Shown here in pieces: positions 15,301 to 17,309 of a stretch of 17,309 nt of DNA. The number at the start of each line of letters is the position of its first letter. Position 1 is the stretch's first letter. A model generated the notes under the pieces. That model saw nothing but the letters and a program-made list of their open reading frames with translations, ran no database searches and was not told the DNA's origin. The position numbers were made by a program, and so were the translations under genes. Source of the stretch: RZYP01 sp964386405 (GTDB taxonomy: Bacteria > Bacillota > Negativicutes > Acidaminococcales > Acidaminococcaceae); contig CAYLRW010000038.1 of assembly GCA_964386405.1 (NCBI GenBank), forward strand, positions 1-17,309, given 5' to 3'.

Positions 15301-15425
15301 TCCGGATCTTCCATCCTGCCCAATTGTTGGTATGAATAGACGCCCATCAAGAAAATAGCAGCCATAAAATAATAGATGAGCTGTTTATGCTTGAGCGCCC
15401 ATTCTGTCAAATTGAAAGATTTCAT
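12381..15425 (-). CDS. Efflux RND transporter permease subunit
   Basis: The 1014-residue protein is a full-length inner-membrane pump of the resistance-nodulation-division superfamily, driven by proton influx. A membrane helix near residues 15-32 precedes a large periplasmic loop (MEDPDFVIRQM, then TAVWPGASAQQIEEQVTDKI). Helices TM2-TM6 cover about 338-490. TM4 contains LGLLVDDAIISVEMM with the proton-relay pair D403/D404. A second periplasmic loop leads to TM8-TM12 (about 860-1005). It looks closest to the MexB/TriC-like drug pump branch rather than to metal pumps. At the position of AcrB Lys940 in TM10 it has Arg924 (GMIIRNSVILID). The ATG overlaps the stop of the adaptor gene by four bases (ATGA). 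No outer-membrane channel gene is in the window. Confidence 0.95.
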   Translation of the reverse strand: MKSFNLTEWALKHKQLIYYFMAAIFLMGVYSYQQLGRMEDPDFVIRQMVVTAVWPGASAQQIEEQVTDKIEKKLQDTPGIDYITSYSKPGQAVIFVYLKETVPEKDVRPTWLEVRNLVNDMKNTLPSEVQGVYFNDRFDDVYGSIYALTSDGFSYEEMRSNAEKIRRELLGVKNVKKVELIGVQEEKVYVEIESSKLAQLGIDPSLISSTIAGQNAMTPSGMVETSQDNVYLRFSGMFENLEDLKKIPIRANGRTFALEDIAKIKSGYVDPKDPQMFYNGQPAIGIALSMDKGGNILQLGNDLDNKIAQIEKELPYGLQIDQVSNQPKVVQDSIHEFVKSLFEAVVIVLIVSFLSLGYRTGIVVALSIPLVIAGVFAAMYGLGIGLHKVSLGALIISLGLLVDDAIISVEMMSVKLEAGWDRFKAACFAYTATSFPMLTGTLVTCAGFIPIGFAKGNAAEFTNSIFVVVSIALLISWLVSVLVVPLLGTLLIKPKIEEQNHDPYDKKFYQIFKQLLSWCLRKRKLVLTLTVVLFIGSVGLMSFVKSEFFPPSIRPELIAEMTLPRGSSIKATGEQAKRMAEYLKDDPDIVNYSYYVGQGSPRFVLTFDPVLPMENYCQFIITTKDVAARQRLDAKINKLFTDEFDSVQGYTKVIQTGPPVAYPVMFRVSGNDHDKVRTLAQEVGKVMTDDSQLKNINYDWNEMSKVMHLDIDQGKARMLGIDSHSLALDLQTQLSGATVAEFRQADRTIDIVFRLDAQNRKDLAAIKDMPIHIGNGKYVPLAQIANISYEGEDGLIWRRNLKPTITVRADVTGGITGNDATAKINDDLQGLRASLPQGYSIEPAGYMEKSAQSTALLMQPVPMMVIVIITLLMVQLQKVSLAVLAALTAPLGMIGVSISLLLTQRPLGFVAELGILALAGMIIRNSVILIDQIEQHLKEGQSPWNAIINSAVLRFRPIMLTAAAAILGMLPLIASPFWGPMAVAIAGGLLGATLLTLFVLPAMYAAWYKVKEED

Positions 15426-16534
15426 TGCTGCGCACCGCCTGTCCGTACCTGCTGTCCTTCATACAGCTTATGAACCCCTGCCGTCGCAATAGCTTCCCCT
15501 TCCTGCAGACCGCTCTTGACTACGACAGTATCATTATCGCCAAAGTTGGCTACCTGCACAGGGCGCAATGTTGCCTTGCCGTCAGCAATTACCCAGACGC
15601 AAGCACCTTGGTCGGTTTGGTAAACCGCACTCAAAGGTATCTTGATTTCATTCAGAGTATTGGCATCACTGATCGTCACATTGGCCGTCATACCCAGCTT
15701 GATGTCCGGCGGCGGATTCAGAATGCTGATGCGAACCTTATAGGTACGGGTCACCGCGTCCGCCATCGGCGAAATTTCCCTGACCTTGCCTGCCAGATTC
15801 ACAGAAGGCAGTGCCCAGAAGGAAATTTTGATTTGCTTAGCATTGCGCAAACTCTCGATCTGACTTTCCGGAATGCTGATCTCAATCTCCCGCTCGCCCT
15901 CCTGAACCAGAACAGCGACAACCTGACCAGCACTGACAACCTGCCCCACTTCCGCGCTCAGAGCAGTAACCACGCCCGGTTTATCAGCCTTGAGCAAGCT
16001 ATAATCCAACTGATTCAGCCCTTGTGCATATTGGGCGGAAGCAACCATCGCTGAAGCCTCGGCCACCTGAGATACATTGACATATTGGTCATACTGCATC
16101 TTGCTGATCGCACCCTGCTCATACAGTTTGCGGTACCTTTCAAGATTAGCTTCTGCCAAATTTAATTGCGATTGCGAAGAATAAACCTGCGCAGAATTGA
16201 CATTAACCGTCTGCTGAATATCCTTAGCATCAATCTGCATCAAAACATCACCGGGATTTACTTCACTGCCTAAGTTGACGTATCTGTTGATTATTTTGCC
16301 GCCAACCTGAAAAGCCAATTGCGACTCATAACGACCTCTGACTTCCCCCGAATAATTAAATTTTGCGCTGCCGCTCTCTGCGCCGACCACAATCGTCCTG
16401 ACTAGCGGCGTATTGTCTGCAATAGCTTGATGATTGAAAAAGGTATGCCAAAGAAAGAAAGTAAGTATGCCAAGAATACCAACTCCTAAACCAATATAGA
16501 TGTTAGTCCTTTTTTTGAATAGTTCCTGCATCAT
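15422..16534 (-). CDS. Efflux RND transporter periplasmic adaptor subunit
   Basis: The 370-residue protein is a membrane fusion protein that links the RND pump to an outer-membrane channel. Residues 11-30 form a membrane anchor; there is no lipobox. SQLAFQVGGKIINRYVNLGSEVNPGDVLMQID (about 70-101) is the first half of the lipoyl-like domain. It is followed by a helical hairpin with SQSQLNLAEANLERYRKLYEQGAISKMQYDQY, and GVVTALSAEVGQVVSAGQVV closes the lipoyl domain. Beta-barrel and membrane-proximal domains follow to the end. Two ATG codons stand in tandem at 16534 and 16531; the second is seven bases after GGAGG and may be the real start. It is transcribed with the pump, and a TetR operator palindrome lies 22 bp upstream. 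Confidence 0.93.
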   Translation of the reverse strand: MMQELFKKRTNIYIGLGVGILGILTFFLWHTFFNHQAIADNTPLVRTIVVGAESGSAKFNYSGEVRGRYESQLAFQVGGKIINRYVNLGSEVNPGDVLMQIDAKDIQQTVNVNSAQVYSSQSQLNLAEANLERYRKLYEQGAISKMQYDQYVNVSQVAEASAMVASAQYAQGLNQLDYSLLKADKPGVVTALSAEVGQVVSAGQVVAVLVQEGEREIEISIPESQIESLRNAKQIKISFWALPSVNLAGKVREISPMADAVTRTYKVRISILNPPPDIKLGMTANVTISDANTLNEIKIPLSAVYQTDQGACVWVIADGKATLRPVQVANFGDNDTVVVKSGLQEGEAIATAGVHKLYEGQQVRTGGAQQ

Positions 16535-16555
16535 TGAGCCTCCCGGAAATAGTTT

Positions 16556-16571
16556 TGACTGATGTCAGTCA
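16556..16571. promoter_or_regulatory. TetR operator upstream of the efflux operon
   Basis: TGACTGATGTCAGTCA is a perfect inverted repeat of two 7-base arms around TG. It lies between the repressor stop and the adaptor start. The same sequence with one change recurs in the repressor's own promoter. Confidence 0.75.
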
Positions 16572-16602
16572 TTTTTGCCTTTAAAAATCCCCGCGCACTT
16601 TG

Positions 16603-17217
16603 CTAAATAACCAGTTGTAATTCATGATTCTCAATACTGAGAGCACCGGCAATCATCTTGCTAACGATTGCCAATCGCTGTCTTAGCTCGTTATCAGTTT
16701 TCTTTTGATAAAGCGCATGTGCGAAACATTGCATTACGGCAGCAATAAATTCCAGTGTCTCATCAATATGGTCTACATTGAAAATCCCTTGCTGATTTCC
16801 TTCCTCAATGATTTTCTTATTGAAAGGCAAGAACATGCTGCCACTCTGACGAATAAGCTTCTCGGTGATTTGCAAATGCTTATTGTAATACAGGAAATCA
16901 AAAGCCCAGCCATCCCCATTACGCAAATTCTCAAAAATCGTATAGAACATTCTTTCAAACTTTTGTATCGCAGTCATTTCCGAGTTCTCAATGCCTGCCA
17001 GCTTGGCAGATATTTGCGAAACATGCCTTTCCACCAAAGCCTCAAGCACTGCTTCTTTCGAGGCAAAATAGTTGTAGAACGTGCCTTGCGCTACCCCTAT
17101 CGACTTCACAATATCGCTGACTGAAGTCTCGTCATAACCTACGGAATAAAATAATTCTTCTGCCGCGTCAATAATCTCATTACGTCTGACCACCGGGTCC
17201 TTGGTAATCCTCGCCAT
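16603..17217 (-). CDS. TetR/AcrR family repressor of the efflux operon
   Basis: The 204-residue protein has the N-terminal TetR DNA-binding domain: IIDAAEELFYSVGYDETSVS, then the recognition helix region VAQGTFYNYFASKEAVLEAL (about 42-61). The C-terminal part is a helical ligand and dimerisation domain of unknown specificity (about 70-204). It lies directly upstream of the adaptor and pump genes on the same strand, with a 68-bp gap containing an operator. A second operator overlaps its own start site, so autoregulation plus control of the pump is the likely scheme; release by a pump substrate is inferred from the family. The ATG at 17217 has only a weak GAAG site upstream. Confidence 0.92.
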   Translation of the reverse strand: MARITKDPVVRRNEIIDAAEELFYSVGYDETSVSDIVKSIGVAQGTFYNYFASKEAVLEALVERHVSQISAKLAGIENSEMTAIQKFERMFYTIFENLRNGDGWAFDFLYYNKHLQITEKLIRQSGSMFLPFNKKIIEEGNQQGIFNVDHIDETLEFIAAVMQCFAHALYQKKTDNELRQRLAIVSKMIAGALSIENHELQLVI

Positions 17218-17238
17218 ATAATCACTTCTTTCTCATAC

Positions 17239-17254
17239 TGACTGATGTCATTCA
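17239..17254. promoter_or_regulatory. TetR operator at the repressor promoter
   Basis: TGACTGATGTCATTCA matches the 16-base palindrome at 16556-16571 at 15 of 16 positions. It lies immediately downstream of the -10 box, over the expected transcription start, an ideal place for repression. Confidence 0.75.
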
Positions 17255-17255
17255 T

Positions 17256-17284
17256 ATTATATTTTTATTATTTATCGTTGTCAA
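17256..17284 (-). promoter_or_regulatory. Consensus promoter of the TetR-efflux operon
   Basis: TTGACA (17284-17279) and TATAAT (17261-17256) are both perfect consensus boxes separated by exactly 17 A+T-rich bases. An operator abuts the -10. Such a strong promoter fits a gene that needs tight repression. Confidence 0.85.
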
Positions 17285-17309
17285 CAAGGAAAAAATAAAG
17301 GGGATGAAA

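Noticed and set aside
1..17309. CRISPR array, tRNA, rRNA, transposase or integrase genes
   Set aside because: I looked for regular repeats, cloverleaf-like sequences and characteristic motifs on both strands and found none that can be supported.

Overview
The window looks like a chromosomal segment of an anaerobic, diderm Firmicute, most likely a Negativicutes (Selenomonadales-like) species. Three things point that way. There is a complete RND efflux pump with a periplasmic adaptor, which implies an outer membrane. Shine-Dalgarno sites are strong and Firmicute-style (AAAGGAG, GGAGG). Several genes are of types common in Firmicutes: a lipoprotein class A beta-lactamase, a ProX-type editing protein, an NfsB-like nitroreductase and an ArchATPase/DUF234 protein. 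This assignment is inference; no rRNA or tRNA gene is present to fix it. Almost every gene is on the minus strand; the only plus-strand gene I support is a 74-codon KTSC-like ORF near 8.0 kb.

Layout from left to right. (1) 1-296: non-coding, with a leftward promoter for a gene beyond the left edge and a dispersed repeat. (2) 297-3975: a same-strand accessory cluster, visibly A+T-richer than the efflux operon, transcribed as ArchATPase/DUF234 -> nucleoid-associated protein -> 19-codon ORF -> RhuM. (3) 3976-4488: a repeat island with no convincing gene. (4) 4489-7754: a nucleotidyltransferase-fold protein, two SAM-dependent methyltransferases and a nitroreductase. The methyltransferase at 5221-6051 is preceded by a roughly 240-nt leader with two small ORFs and a terminator/antiterminator pair. 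(5) 8004-8702: a convergent pair (KTSC-like protein; secreted protein) sharing a bidirectional terminator. (6) 8762-10992: a DJ-1/PfpI protein, an MBL-fold hydrolase interrupted by an artificial 100-N gap, and a prolyl-tRNA editing protein. (7) 11025-11924: a lipoprotein class A beta-lactamase. (8) 12097-17284: a TetR-regulated adaptor/RND efflux operon, with matching operators upstream of both the repressor and the pump genes, plus a small unknown gene and a terminator downstream.

How the genes work together. The TetR repressor probably controls itself and the pump through the two near-identical palindromes. Efflux pump, beta-lactamase, nitroreductase and attenuator-controlled methyltransferase together resemble a drug and stress response neighbourhood. 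The strongest candidate for something undescribed is the methyltransferase leader. Its RNA has three mutually exclusive pairing segments, and translation of a small ORF would cover the first of them, which is the logic of ribosome-mediated transcription attenuation. The second candidate is the ATPase / nucleoid-associated protein / RhuM cluster, which may be an uncharacterised defence or mobile module. The N gap is almost certainly an assembly artefact: the same 55 bases flank it on both sides, and collapsing them restores one continuous 293-residue protein.
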